Part shown: positions 46,775-56,028 of the stretch, piece by piece
Numbering within the stretch: position 1 is the stretch's first letter
Layout: the number at the start of each line of letters is the position of its first letter
Source of the DNA: Rapidithrix thailandica
GTDB lineage: Bacteria > Bacteroidota > Bacteroidia > Cytophagales > Flammeovirgaceae
DNA: 64,000 bases
Direction: 5' to 3'
NCBI RefSeq assembly: GCF_039710355.1
Contig: NZ_JBDKWZ010000006.1
Span: 310,001-374,000 of the forward strand
Translations under genes and position numbers: made by a program
Notes under the pieces: model-generated
What the model saw: the letters and a program-made list of their open reading frames with translations, nothing else
What the model was told of the DNA's origin: nothing
The model's database searches: none

Positions 46775-47070
46775 GGGATAGGATGGTAAATTTTTCCGAC
46801 ATACATAATTAGTGCAAATACGAACGTAATCGCTAAGTAAATGCCCCAGGTTTTCCAACCGTTTTTTACCAGAAAAGCGATAATTAACAGAGCTACCCAA
46901 ATGATGAATCCTACAAACCTGAGGGTCATAATGACGTTGGCATGGTTTAACCAATACGCCAGAGCCAAATGCAGTGACATAGTGACCATGTATCCCCCCA
47001 ATATTCCAGCAGATATTTTGGCAAAACGTTGGCTAAATGATTTGGTTAAATATTTTTTATTAGCAGGCAT
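46771..47070 (-). CDS. Small three-helix membrane protein
   Basis: A 99-residue protein with three hydrophobic segments (ISAGILGGYMVTMSLHLALA, TLRFVGFIIWVALLIIAFLV, WGIYLAITFVFALIMYVG). Small proteins of this type sit between DUF4198 and PepSY genes in Bacteroidota iron-uptake operons. It is 4 bp overlapped with the PepSY gene and 5 bp after the next small membrane gene, so it is co-translated. No enzymatic motif is seen. It may be a membrane partner of the PepSY reductase. Confidence 0.75.
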   Translation of the reverse strand: MPANKKYLTKSFSQRFAKISAGILGGYMVTMSLHLALAYWLNHANVIMTLRFVGFIIWVALLIIAFLVKNGWKTWGIYLAITFVFALIMYVGKIYHPIP

Positions 47071-47075
47071 TATGA

Positions 47076-47402
47076 TTAAATAATTTCTAAAAGGAGAGAA
47101 AGTAAAAAGACCACTGAGACAATTCTAATAGTGACATATTGCAAAGGTGACAGGACGATTATCAAACTTCCTACGGTCATCAGTGTTACAAAAAACGCAA
47201 AAATTCCCGAGCCGACCCCAAAATGAATGATACTTACGACCAATGTTACAATGAGTAAAAAGCTACCTATATATTTACTGTATTGAAGGTGATTCTGTAC
47301 CCAAAGTTCCAGCTTTCCGGAACGGTTGAGATCCGCTTTTTTCGAAGTGTTATAAAAAACATAAAACCCTAAAAAAGCGATAAAGAAAATTATCGTAACC
47401 AT
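47076..47402 (-). CDS. Small four-helix membrane protein
   Basis: A 108-residue protein with about four membrane segments (MVTIIFFIAFLGFYVFY, YIGSFLLIVTLVVSIIHFG, GIFAFFVTLMTVGSLIIVL, IRIVSVVFLLSLLLEII). It starts 150 bp after the DUF4198 stop and precedes the 99-residue membrane gene by 5 bp. It belongs to the same operon. The family function is unknown, probably structural in a metal-uptake membrane complex. Confidence 0.75.
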   Translation of the reverse strand: MVTIIFFIAFLGFYVFYNTSKKADLNRSGKLELWVQNHLQYSKYIGSFLLIVTLVVSIIHFGVGSGIFAFFVTLMTVGSLIIVLSPLQYVTIRIVSVVFLLSLLLEII

Positions 47403-47552
47403 GATATGAAATTTGTAGTAGACATTATCACCAATGAATTCGTACCGGCAAGTTTACGGGTCTCGGTTTTCAGATACCCGGAGCTATAGCCGGACTTCGC
47501 TAGAAGCATGTCTGGCCTAAACCATTCGTGATAATGCCTATTAAAAGAAAGT

Positions 47553-48275
47553 TTACATACTAATTTTTTGAGTGGCACATCTCCATATAGATTGGTAGGC
47601 TGTTGTTTTGGTTTTACCCGCTTCGCCTTTATTATAGGTAGTCGCCTCTATAAAGTATATTCCTTCTTCATCAAAGTTAATTTTCAACTCACCTTTGCCA
47701 TTGCTTTTTACTTTTTGTTCTTTACCGGAAGGTAAAAAGACAGTTACTGATACATCTCCTTTGATGTCACCATTTAGATACGTCTTGAATATTTTTGCCG
47801 GTTGCTTTTTTAAAGATACACTTTCTTCTATCAAAGCTAAGCCAATCGCATTGGGGCCTACGGGTGGCACCGGTGAACTCTTACCTATAAGCACTTGGGC
47901 AAAAGCATTAAACTGATAGGCCGTTCCGTCAGCAGGATCTTTAGCGGTATGATGTATTTCCAAACGGTAAACCCCTTCTTTTTTGGGTGTAAATGCCGCC
48001 ACAAAATGATCGCTTTGAGCACTTGTCTTCAGTTTGCTCTTTTTTCCATTGGGTGCAATCAGCCATAATTCAAATTTTGCGACATCGGAATACCAGTCGC
48101 TTATCTGTTCATTTGTTCTATCTTCAAATTCACTGTAGTATACTTTTACATCCTGTTTGGTATTTAATTTTCCCGAGCCCTCGGTATCAATATAGAGTGC
48201 ATGTGCTTGAACATAACTCAGGCTTACAAATGACAACAGGAAAGAGAGGCATAGTAGTTTGATCTTGTTTTTCAT
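47553..48275 (-). CDS. DUF4198 periplasmic protein
   Basis: 240 residues if started at 48275 (MKNKIKLLCLSFLLSF, signal peptide ending SYVQAHALYI, so the mature protein begins at a His). The earlier in-frame ATG (48332) adds a non-signal prefix. The mature domain is the beta-rich DUF4198 fold (NIEG-like DTEGSGKLNTKQDVKVYYSE, GVYRLEIHHTAKDPADG, EGIYFIEATTYNKGEAG). DUF4198 proteins are linked to nickel, cobalt or iron uptake; the N-terminal His may bind metal. It is first in the operon, with a Fur-like dyad (48530-48544) about 255 bp upstream. Confidence 0.85.
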   Translation of the reverse strand: MKNKIKLLCLSFLLSFVSLSYVQAHALYIDTEGSGKLNTKQDVKVYYSEFEDRTNEQISDWYSDVAKFELWLIAPNGKKSKLKTSAQSDHFVAAFTPKKEGVYRLEIHHTAKDPADGTAYQFNAFAQVLIGKSSPVPPVGPNAIGLALIEESVSLKKQPAKIFKTYLNGDIKGDVSVTVFLPSGKEQKVKSNGKGELKINFDEEGIYFIEATTYNKGEAGKTKTTAYQSIWRCATQKISM

Positions 48276-48529
48276 GATCTTTTTTTCTTTAGAGTGAATA
48301 AAAAAGGGAATAACAATGAGCACTATTGGCAATCAAGACGATTAGCTATAGAATCCTCTATATGATTTTGGATCGTGCCGTCTGAAAAATTGATATACTG
48401 CCACAAAAACACTAAGAATTCATAAGGATAACCACTCATAAATAAAAGACCTGTAGCTGAAAGGCTTTGTGACATTTTATGCTCTTTTCACTTTGCAAAC
48501 AACCTCATCATAACATTGTAAATTCCGAC

Positions 48530-48544
48530 TATTTAGACTAAATA
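48530..48544. promoter_or_regulatory. Perfect 7-1-7 Fur-like dyad
   Basis: TATTTAGACTAAATA is a perfect inverted repeat of 7-1-7 upstream of the DUF4198-PepSY operon. The ATTTAG.CTAAAT core resembles Fur boxes reported for Bacteroidota, so iron repression is likely (inference). It differs from the TGCAA...TTGCA motif upstream of the peptide operon. Confidence 0.6.
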
Positions 48545-48654
48545 AAAATAATAACGCGAACTTAGTGGCTATTCTCTATTTAAGCAACTTACTTTGAATA
48601 ATTCTAAATAATATTTAAAAAGTAGGCTGATACTACGTATACAGATTGTTTGAA

Positions 48655-48786
48655 AGCCTGTCTAAAATTTTGCAACCCCCTATTTCAGGAGCCTCAGCAT
48701 CTATTTTGAGAGCTTTAAACCGATACTCACCGACAAAGGAACAACTCCCGAGGAGCGGCCCCACAACGAATTTCCGGCATATTCTT
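48655..48786. repeat. Repeat C, copy 3 (inverted, degenerate)
   Basis: Segments AGCCTGTCTAAAATT, CCCCTATTTCAGGAGCC and GCGGCCCCACAACGAATTT are reverse complements of the repeat C interior (compare GTTCCTGAAATGGGAAT and ATTCGTTGCGGGGCC). The ends are eroded. Confidence 0.5.
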
Positions 48787-48854
48787 ATTGGAATTCGCTT
48801 TTTACAAAAACACTAGCAGCTTCTTTAAGAAAGGCTTCATACATTTGAATTTTG

Positions 48855-49610
48855 TCATCGCCTGTTTTGATAAGCGTTTCGTGCCCAGGCTATACCACTT
48901 TTTAGCGCATGGATCAACCTTTGATGTACCATATCCAAATCATAGCCATACGGGCCATCATGAATTCCTTGTGATAAGTTTTTAAGGTTCAGAGCAACAC
49001 TTTTCAATTGTTCCACCATTTTTACGGGCACTTTTGTGGAATCAGAGTTCAACTTATTTAATGAAATCACAGACGCATCCACCAACTCAGCAGCCGTTTC
49101 AAGATCTTCTTTTATATTGTCCGGAAGCTTGAGTACCGTTCCTTTGCTCTGATTATTTCTCAGCTCAAACAAGGCTTTTTCATGCCTCATAAACCGTGCT
49201 CTTGCTTCGATTATTTTCTCGATTTCATTATGAATAACCGGATCAAGGCCTAATTTGGGATCGCAAAGCAAGGATTTCAAAGAAGGGACCCGGATCAAAG
49301 TACTCTCTTTGATGGCATTCACAATGTCATTGTAAATCGCTACAATGGAGGAATAATGCCGGTTGCCATAATAGGTTCTACACAAATTCCATAACGTTTC
49401 CCCCCTTTGAAATACATGAACCGGAATTGTATCCTTGGAGGGGGTTTTGTTATCTGATGTAGCGAGAGGGGCTATATTCTTGTCGGGAGTTGAATGGGCA
49501 TGAACCGTATCTGCCATCATATTCTTCGATTTTCCACTTTCCTCAGCCTTGTCCCGGGTACAGGCATAGAGCATAAAACCCATCAAAATCAAGTAACTGA
49601 CAGCTTTCAT
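48855..49610 (-). CDS. LysM-domain lipoprotein
   Basis: A 251-residue protein with a lipobox-like LMGFMLYACTRDK (Cys near residue 17). After a low-complexity linker a LysM motif is seen (VHVFQRGETLWNLCRTYYGN, IVAIYNDIVNAIKESTLIRV). The C-terminal ~130 residues form a helical bundle (EIEKIIEARARFMRHEKALF). LysM binds peptidoglycan, so this is a lipoprotein that contacts the cell wall. It is monocistronic, in a repeat-rich area. Confidence 0.75.
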   Translation of the reverse strand: MKAVSYLILMGFMLYACTRDKAEESGKSKNMMADTVHAHSTPDKNIAPLATSDNKTPSKDTIPVHVFQRGETLWNLCRTYYGNRHYSSIVAIYNDIVNAIKESTLIRVPSLKSLLCDPKLGLDPVIHNEIEKIIEARARFMRHEKALFELRNNQSKGTVLKLPDNIKEDLETAAELVDASVISLNKLNSDSTKVPVKMVEQLKSVALNLKNLSQGIHDGPYGYDLDMVHQRLIHALKSGIAWARNAYQNRR

Positions 49611-49659
49611 ATTTCGAAATATTTACGGCCATAACCAGTTTGGCAAGTTAGCCAATTTA

Positions 49660-49724
49660 TTTCAAAGCCACCAGAGGAAAAAGGAAGTAATAACGGGCAA
49701 GAGACATTGATGAACCGGACAAAA
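49660..49724. repeat. Repeat D, copy 1 (65 bp)
   Basis: TTCAAAGCCACCAGAGGAAA, then AAGGAAGTAATAACGGGCAA and GAGACATTGATGAACCGGAC, near-identical to 51775-51839. A shorter related piece lies at about 60087-60122. The rest of 49611-50020 shows no gene. Confidence 0.6.
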
Positions 49725-50020
49725 CTCAGGCAAGCTCCTATCCATCCAAATCTGTCTTTACCCGCTTGTTATTTTTTCTTCAAGATGTTGATGGTTAAAT
49801 GCTTTCTCATATTTCACTTTGCCATCAGGACCTGAAAACTTTAACGAGTTATTTCAAGAGCGACTCCCCTATTAAGTCTACTTCCTACGTTCCACAAAAT
49901 GTATCAGGTATGTATCATAAAGACCTCTTATTCATATCTAATTATAATAGACCTTTACATGAATTTTGATTCATCTTGGATGAACTAGAAGTATTGAGGT
50001 ACCTTCTATCGGGAATTGGG

Positions 50021-50350
50021 TCAAACGTTTTCAATCTCACAATAGATATTTGTATAAATAATAGGATATCCCATGAATATTTCAGCGTCTTCGTTCCAAC
50101 TTAATATTGCCTTCTCTTTAGCTTCATTTTCATTTCCTTCAAAGTAAAGTTGAAAATCCTCGCTCAAACCAGTCTCATAACCATCAAAGAAGTAATACTC
50201 CGCTTTATACAAACCATCTTTTAATTTCTTTATCCCTAATGTTATCTCAACATCGGAAGTAAAGATTTTTTTTTCTTCATCAAAGATATATAACCCTATC
50301 GTCTTTTTTTGTGATATTAATTCTTCCAACTTTTGTTTAGTGTGAACCAT
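50021..50350 (-). CDS. Orphan protein, unknown function (109 aa)
   Basis: A small acidic cytoplasmic protein with alternating beta strands (TIGLYIFDEEKKIF, DGLYKAEYYFFDGYETGLS, FMGYPIIYTNIYCEI). I do not recognise a family. Its size, acidity and AT-rich context resemble immunity proteins left behind in polymorphic-toxin loci. An Rhs relic lies 6 kb downstream, but no toxin is adjacent. Confidence 0.5.
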   Translation of the reverse strand: MVHTKQKLEELISQKKTIGLYIFDEEKKIFTSDVEITLGIKKLKDGLYKAEYYFFDGYETGLSEDFQLYFEGNENEAKEKAILSWNEDAEIFMGYPIIYTNIYCEIENV

Positions 50351-50702
50351 GAATATAATATTCTATATATTACAAGAAAAAATGACTATCAAACTTTAAA
50401 ATTAATCTCACCTACAACTTTTAAACTCTTTTTTAGAGTAATAAGACTTCATGGTTGAATTCCCAATTGTAATTTGTTATAATTCCTCAAAATTACTTTC
50501 TATAAATTAACTCTCCGTTTTTCGCTAGATCCAAATTAAAACATACAATCAACGAAATTAAGAGAAAGGGAAATACAAAAGCAAAACAAAGTCAACAACA
50601 CCTTGAAACAGAAATTTTCGACTTTCTCTTAATTAGCCTTAAGAAATTTGCTCCTCTCCTTCCAACCCCAATAAACCTCCTATCATCGCATACATGATAT
50701 CA
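50351..50702. other. AT-rich intergenic region
   Basis: No gene and no clear repeat are visible. Base composition is markedly AT-rich compared with the flanks of the window, as in recently acquired DNA. Confidence 0.4.
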
Positions 50703-51548
50703 TTAAAACTGCCAAAACCTTTCTCCTATCCGCTCAAAATATTGTTGAGTACAATGAATTTTATTGTTTTCTCGCTCTGAAGGGGTGAATAAGCCAAGCA
50801 TACAATTATATTCATAAAATGACAATTGATTTATCAAAAAATCTACCCACTCATCTACTTTATAATCATCAATAGTACCAACAGGTTGAAATTGATTTTT
50901 CTCATAGGCATATGGCATGTCAACAATAAACAAGTCTGTGTAAATTTTTGAAATTCCTGAATTGTCCATTACGACTTCTTTTATACGCGACTTAATACCT
51001 CCTAAGATTGTGGGGACGTTACATCCATACCTTTCAAAATTCCGTTCTAAAGGCCAGTATATATGTTGTATTTGATCCTCGTAATAATATTTCAAATCCC
51101 AATAAGCCCTTGAATTAAAATCTTCTTCGAATACCGAATCTCGTAATTGAATAAAATCACCTGTTTTAAATTCAGGAATTATGACTTCTCTATTTTCAAA
51201 AAATTCTTTGTCTAAAAAGTCGTTTACGAAGTCTTCCTCTAAACCTTTTCTTTGATTAAAAAAATCTTCTACTGGCTTAAACTTGGGAGTAGACCTCACA
51301 AATTCCAGCCATAAAAAAGTATTAAAATCTTTCCTCTTTTTGATTTTAGCAAATGGGACTTCCACTACCTGTGATGTTTTTTTATGTTGGAAACGAATAT
51401 GTATTCCGTGCGGATTCCCTACCCAATTAGATTTTTCTTGATCATCGAAAAAAGAATAATCCATTAAACCATCACATAACTCAATGTATTCCTTCAGAGA
51501 CGCTTTGGTTAATTCCACCATATTTTTCGGGGGCTTTTCCTGATTCAT
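50703..51548 (-). CDS. Orphan protein, unknown function (281 aa)
   Basis: A protein of 281 residues without signal peptide, rich in acidic and aromatic residues (ELCDGLMDYSFFDDQEKSNW, GIHIRFQHKKTSQVVEVPF, EFFENREVIIPEFKTGDFIQ). The C-terminus has LFTPSERENNKIHCTQQYFE. No motif is recognised. With the 109-aa gene it forms an AT-rich island flanked by repeat A copy 2 and repeat D. It could belong to toxin-immunity or phage-defence functions, but nothing in the sequence proves it. Confidence 0.55.
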   Translation of the reverse strand: MNQEKPPKNMVELTKASLKEYIELCDGLMDYSFFDDQEKSNWVGNPHGIHIRFQHKKTSQVVEVPFAKIKKRKDFNTFLWLEFVRSTPKFKPVEDFFNQRKGLEEDFVNDFLDKEFFENREVIIPEFKTGDFIQLRDSVFEEDFNSRAYWDLKYYYEDQIQHIYWPLERNFERYGCNVPTILGGIKSRIKEVVMDNSGISKIYTDLFIVDMPYAYEKNQFQPVGTIDDYKVDEWVDFLINQLSFYEYNCMLGLFTPSERENNKIHCTQQYFERIGERFWQF

Positions 51549-51602
51549 TTTTAATTACTCATAATAATTAATGCTAAAACCAAAACTATATCTATTAAAC
51601 CT

Positions 51603-51713
51603 TATCACGAATGATTTTGTATAGGAAATTTCAGACATTGATTTCTGCGAAATTTGCTAGAATAATGGTTTGTTTATTTCTAGGAATTGCTCTATAAGAA
51701 ATCATTCGTGATA
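51603..51713. repeat. Repeat A, copy 2 (inverted)
   Basis: The reverse complement of 69-179 over 111 bp with few if any differences. The flanking similarity also covers AATAAAGGATA on one side and AGGTTTAA on the other. The two copies bracket 51.5 kb of this window in inverted orientation. Confidence 0.75.
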
Positions 51714-51774
51714 TCCTTTATTAGTTTTCCATTAAAAGTAACCCATCTGAGAAGATCTCCAAAAATCATCTGTT

Positions 51775-51839
51775 TTTCAAAGCTACCAGAGGAAAAAGGA
51801 AGTAATAACGGACAAGAGACATTGATGAACCGGGCAAAA
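51775..51839. repeat. Repeat D, copy 2
   Basis: CAAAGCTACCAGAGGAAAAA, AGGAAGTAATAACGGACAAG and AGACATTGATGAACCGGGCA, matching 49660-49724. Confidence 0.6.
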
Positions 51840-51887
51840 AAGGAAAGCGGATTCGGACGGAGAAGCCCGTCCTAATCCGCTTTCCTT
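51840..51887 (-). terminator. Intrinsic terminator of the acyl-CoA synthetase gene
   Basis: A long hairpin: AAGGAAAGCGGATT...CGGACGG pairs with CCGTCC...AATCCGCTTTCCTT around AGAAGC. It lies just after the stop of the minus-strand fadD-like gene. Confidence 0.85.
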
Positions 51888-51899
51888 TTCGTAGAGCAT

Positions 51900-53588
51900 T
51901 TATGTTGAACGGGGCGGCTCTTCTTTCAGTAGCCTGCGAAGGATCTTTCCTACATTCGATTTCGGCAATTCTTCTCTAAATTCTATATGCCTGGGGACTT
52001 TATAAGCCGTAAGGTTTTCCCTACAATAGGCGAGCAACTCCTCTTTGGTTAAAGACGGATCTTTCTTCACTACAAAAATTTTAACTACCTCAATGGACCT
52101 ATCGTCCGGTACCCCCACAGCACCCACTTCCAGTACTTTTTCATGTCCGGAGACCACCTCCTCAATTTCATTAGGATATACATTGAACCCGGACACAAGG
52201 ATCATTTCTTTTTTACGGTCCACAATCCTGAGAAACCCATCCTTGTCCATGACGCCAATATCTCCGGTCTTGAACCATCCCTCTTTGGTAAATACCTTTT
52301 CGGTCTCCTCCGGCCGGTTCCAATAGCCTTTCATTACCTGAGGCCCTTTCACATAAATCTCCCCGGGTATCTCTGCAGGCACTTCTTCTCCCTCATCATT
52401 GGCAATCATAATTTGAGTGCTGGGTATTGGCAAGCCCACCGTTCCAATTCTCTCTTGCCCTGTCAGAGGAATATTAGACGTCAGCACGGGGGAAGTTTCC
52501 GTCAAGCCGTAGCCCTCTGCTATGGGAACTCCGGTTTTGTTTTTCCAACGTTTGGCTACATCCATTTGCAAAGCCATTCCCCCGGCACAAGCAACTTTTA
52601 AATGAGAAAAATCCACCCGGTCAAAGTTCGGATGATTCATCATACTGTTGTACAATGTGTTGATACCGGCCATAACAGAAAAAGGATATTTTTCCAATTC
52701 TTTGATAAAGCCTTTTATATCGCGCGGATTCGTAATCAATACATTTCTAGCCCCCAACTTGATTACTGTGAAACAACTAACCGACAGGGCATATATATGA
52801 TAGAGCGGCAAAGGAGTAATCACAATTTCCTCCCCTTTTATCAAACGTACTGACAACCAAGTGGAAAGTTGCTCTACATTGGCTACCAAATTGGTATGAG
52901 ACAATTCAGCTCCCTTGGATACCCCCGTAGTCCCTCCGGTATACTGAAGAAAAGCGGTATCCTGGCCTTTGACCGCCACTCGTTGGAACCGTTTTCGACT
53001 GCCTCTTTTTAAAGCCTCACGAAACGATACAGCTGAAGGAAGCCGGTAAGCAGGCACCATTTTTTTGATGTACTTCACCACTCCATTCACGATCAACTTC
53101 TTCAAACCGCCCAACTGATCCCCTATTTCGGTAATAACAATATGTTTGATAGACGTTTCCGTTACAATTTTCTCCAGGTTATACGCAAAATTAGCCAGGA
53201 TCACGATGGCTTCCACTCCGGAATCTACAAATTGATGTTTCATTTCGCGTGCGGTATACAAGGGATTTGTATTTACGACAATCAAACCTGCCCGCAAAGC
53301 TCCAAGCATGGCAATGGGATATTGCAATACGTTCGGCATTTGTATGGCGATACGGGTTCCGGCTTTTAAGCCCAAGTCTTGTTGCAGGTAGGTGGCAAAG
53401 TTTTGAGAAAGCTGGTCCAGGGCCTTATAAGAGATCGAAGTGCCCATACAATCAAAGGCCGGTAATGGGCCGTAGTCTTGAAAGGCTTGCTCTATCAAAT
53501 CGACCAAGGATTCATATTGATGAGCATTTATTTCATGCGGTATTCCTTCTGGATAGTGTTTCTTTTGAGAATTTGATTGGACTTCCAT
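51900..53588 (-). CDS. fadD: Long-chain fatty acid--CoA ligase
   Basis: 562 residues with start 53588 (MEVQSNSQKKHYPEG), which gives normal FadD length; ATGs further upstream (53639, 53867) add atypical sequence. It has the AMP-binding motif QYTGGTTGVSKGAELSH, the EGYGLTETSP motif and the FadD-typical hinge (KTGDIGVMDKDGFLRIVDRK, KEMILVSGFNVYP). It activates fatty acids to acyl-CoA for beta-oxidation or lipid synthesis. It is monocistronic with its own terminator. Confidence 0.9.
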   Translation of the reverse strand: MEVQSNSQKKHYPEGIPHEINAHQYESLVDLIEQAFQDYGPLPAFDCMGTSISYKALDQLSQNFATYLQQDLGLKAGTRIAIQMPNVLQYPIAMLGALRAGLIVVNTNPLYTAREMKHQFVDSGVEAIVILANFAYNLEKIVTETSIKHIVITEIGDQLGGLKKLIVNGVVKYIKKMVPAYRLPSAVSFREALKRGSRKRFQRVAVKGQDTAFLQYTGGTTGVSKGAELSHTNLVANVEQLSTWLSVRLIKGEEIVITPLPLYHIYALSVSCFTVIKLGARNVLITNPRDIKGFIKELEKYPFSVMAGINTLYNSMMNHPNFDRVDFSHLKVACAGGMALQMDVAKRWKNKTGVPIAEGYGLTETSPVLTSNIPLTGQERIGTVGLPIPSTQIMIANDEGEEVPAEIPGEIYVKGPQVMKGYWNRPEETEKVFTKEGWFKTGDIGVMDKDGFLRIVDRKKEMILVSGFNVYPNEIEEVVSGHEKVLEVGAVGVPDDRSIEVVKIFVVKKDPSLTKEELLAYCRENLTAYKVPRHIEFREELPKSNVGKILRRLLKEEPPRST

Positions 53589-53906
53589 TGTAAAATCATG
53601 TGCGGTTTTTTGAATAAATTGTAGTGAGCCTCTTTTCATGAGGATATTTGGAGTTAGTCGCAGGTAGGTATTATAGACCTTCCCGGTTAGTGAAGATAAG
53701 AAATGATACGAAACGATGCTTAAAATTTGAGAATGTTCTATCTCATAACGTTTGTTAATTCCCTTTTTTTTCAAGCGATAATCGAGGAAAAATTCTATAA
53801 AACATACAGATCTGATCAGGTACACCAGCCTCTCTTTTGTATTCGCAAAATCCAATACGGTCACCAAACGAAGTGCTTTGAGGGCTTTATGTTTATAATG
53901 CCTTCT

Positions 53907-54764
53907 TTAGATTGATTCTTCGAATGGTTGCCAACCTCTCAATTTCCGTATCTCGTCTACCAGTTGGGGAAGCAGTTCACTGCTTTTTCCTCTCAGGAGA
54001 AATCCTGTTCTACTGTCTCTTATCTCTTCACTAAATAAATTATCTTCAAGGTTTATATCCACTACAATACCTTGCTTAAACCTAACGGTATCAAAAATTT
54101 GATTGGGTAAATTTGTTGTTCCCATCGTCCCCACAATCAAGAGGAGCCCCGTCTTACCAGCTATTTTAAGGGCCGATTCCGATCTATAATACCTTTCGTT
54201 GTAGAACTCATCAAACCATAACACATTTGGTCTGCATATCGCATCACATTCAGGACATCTTAACAACTCCCATTCCGCACCTGTGAGGCCTTCTCCTTGT
54301 TTCTTTTCGCCTATTTCTTGGGGAAATTCATATAATGTCCGAGTACAATTTAAACTACATCGAATATGGTCAATATCTCCATGAATCTGATAAGTTCTAT
54401 GATCACTGTTGCCTGCTTTTAAATGGAGACCGTCTACATTTTGAGTGATCAAAGTGAACCTATCCCGAAAAATATTTTCCAGTTTTGCTATAGAAGTATG
54501 TCCCAAGTTAGGTTGAGCTCTTTTACAAATAGTTCTACGGTACAAAGCAAACTTCCATACTTCCTCCGGTTTTTTTTGAAAAAAACGCAAGGTTCCAATT
54601 TCTTCCGGTTTATAGTTTCGGGACCCTTTTGTCCAATACCCTTCCACTCCTCTATAAGTAGGGATACCACTTTCAGCCGATACCCCAGCACCTGTCAGTA
54701 CCATTAATTGCCTATCTCCTTGTAGAAATTTCTCTAATAAGTATGTAAGTTCTTTTGATAGCAT
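53907..54764 (-). CDS. Sir2 family NAD-dependent protein deacylase
   Basis: A 285-residue sirtuin. NAD-binding GAGVSAESGIPTYRG lies at about 24-38, TQNVDGLHLKAG at about 107, the catalytic His in YQIHGDIDHIRC at about 128, and the Cys pairs CSLNC and CPECD form the zinc module. PNVLWFDEFYNE and a C-terminal VGTMGTTNLPNQ fit the fold, although the usual GTS is GTM-GTT here. Sir2 enzymes either deacylate proteins or, in defence systems, deplete NAD. The close neighbour with a zinc ribbon and a nearby Rhs relic leave room for the latter, but the protein looks like a plain housekeeping-size sirtuin. Confidence 0.85.
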   Translation of the reverse strand: MLSKELTYLLEKFLQGDRQLMVLTGAGVSAESGIPTYRGVEGYWTKGSRNYKPEEIGTLRFFQKKPEEVWKFALYRRTICKRAQPNLGHTSIAKLENIFRDRFTLITQNVDGLHLKAGNSDHRTYQIHGDIDHIRCSLNCTRTLYEFPQEIGEKKQGEGLTGAEWELLRCPECDAICRPNVLWFDEFYNERYYRSESALKIAGKTGLLLIVGTMGTTNLPNQIFDTVRFKQGIVVDINLEDNLFSEEIRDSRTGFLLRGKSSELLPQLVDEIRKLRGWQPFEESI

Positions 54765-54815
54765 TTTGATTACTTAAAATATGATATGATCTATATTATA
54801 CAACCCTCAGTACTT

Positions 54816-55463
54816 TTAATCAAAAATCGAATTACAATCCTTACATATCTTACTTGGCCTTAACAACCCTGAGTCTGAGCCTTGGCTACCACATATCGGA
54901 CAAGAATGATTTTCACCCGGTTCTTCAACAAAGAAATTAAAATACACAGGAGCCTCTAAGTATTCAGCAAGTTGTTTTCTAATTCGTTCTCCTTCAATAT
55001 TGAGCTTTCCATTTTTATAGTTCGTCAACTCACCCAAGGCATCTTTTCCAAAAAAACCACTTGCCAACCAGTTAAGATAAAACCGTTGATGATAATTTTG
55101 CCACTCTTCTATAGTAATGTCAAGAGGAATTCTCGAATAGGGAATTTGCTTTAAACAAGTTCCACAAATAAGTTCTTCATCAAAGGAGGAGATAGAGAGT
55201 CCTCGAAGGATATAAAATTCAGAAGCTTTACATTGACAGTTTTCAATATTGTCTAACTCAATAATCACATCTAACTCTTCTGTGGTAATGGGATTGGTCA
55301 CAAGTTGATTTTTAAATTTTACAGACCAATATTCTTGTACTTTTGAGCTTGAAAGCCAATTAATGAAAGAATTTCTATCTCTAAAAATCACAATGAGTTC
55401 TAATGAATCATTTTTACGTCTTAGTTCTCGAGGTTCTAAATAAATAAGATGCTGTTGGTACAA
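54816..55463 (-). CDS. Zinc-ribbon protein, DUF2310-like
   Basis: A 215-residue protein. One Cys pair lies at about residue 110 (ELICGTCLKQ). A C-terminal zinc ribbon follows (HSCPICGSQGSD, KICKDCNSIFD). The middle is helical (WLASGFFGKDALGELTNY, GERIRKQLAEYLEAPVYF). It resembles DUF2310, zinc-ribbon proteins that may bind nucleic acid. Upstream, another frame (starting near 55555, EKPIAAKIELLLAERI) may encode the true N-terminus through a frameshift near 55495. It is 51 bp upstream of the Sir2 gene on the same strand, so the two are likely co-transcribed. Confidence 0.55.
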   Translation of the reverse strand: MYQQHLIYLEPRELRRKNDSLELIVIFRDRNSFINWLSSSKVQEYWSVKFKNQLVTNPITTEELDVIIELDNIENCQCKASEFYILRGLSISSFDEELICGTCLKQIPYSRIPLDITIEEWQNYHQRFYLNWLASGFFGKDALGELTNYKNGKLNIEGERIRKQLAEYLEAPVYFNFFVEEPGENHSCPICGSQGSDSGLLRPSKICKDCNSIFD

Positions 55464-55946
55464 CGTACCTGAGAGACTAATGAAATCTTCTCCAGAATTA
55501 TTCTTTCAGCTAGAAGTAATTCGATTTTTGCCGCTATTGGTTTCTCTTTTTTCATGAATTAAGATGCATACCTCTGATAAATATTTTTTCTATTTCTCAA
55601 AGGTTAATATCTTGATAAGAATATTTACAAAGAGAAATATACATAATTCTTCTATGAAAATGAATGAGACTACTCTGTAACCCGCCCTGAAATAGGTTGA
55701 TAAGTTTACCTTACTAAGGCTATCTAAGGATAGTCATTCTTATGTATCTGATTAGGGATTTCCATACAGTATCTGTTTTTTAATGCATTAAATTTTGATG
55801 GGTTTACTATTTTAATAGGAGTAACACGAGACACAATCTTAAAAGAACAAAATTCCTCCTTGAGGATAGAAACTATTAATCAATAATCTTTTATAGTCAT
55901 TGAGAAGTTAGCCCCGTAACTTAGGTTAAAAGTTGACATAAATTTT

Positions 55947-55970
55947 AAGCCCACAAATTTTTGTGGGCTT
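55947..55970. terminator. Intrinsic terminator
   Basis: AAGCCCACAA pairs with TTGTGGGCTT around ATTT, followed by a T-rich stretch (TATTATATT). It lies in a gene-poor region, so it probably belongs to a lost transcript. Confidence 0.7.
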
Positions 55971-56028
55971 TATTATATTCCCCCTCTTCTACAAAGACCA
56001 TCAAAATAGGGGCACAACAGCATCATTT

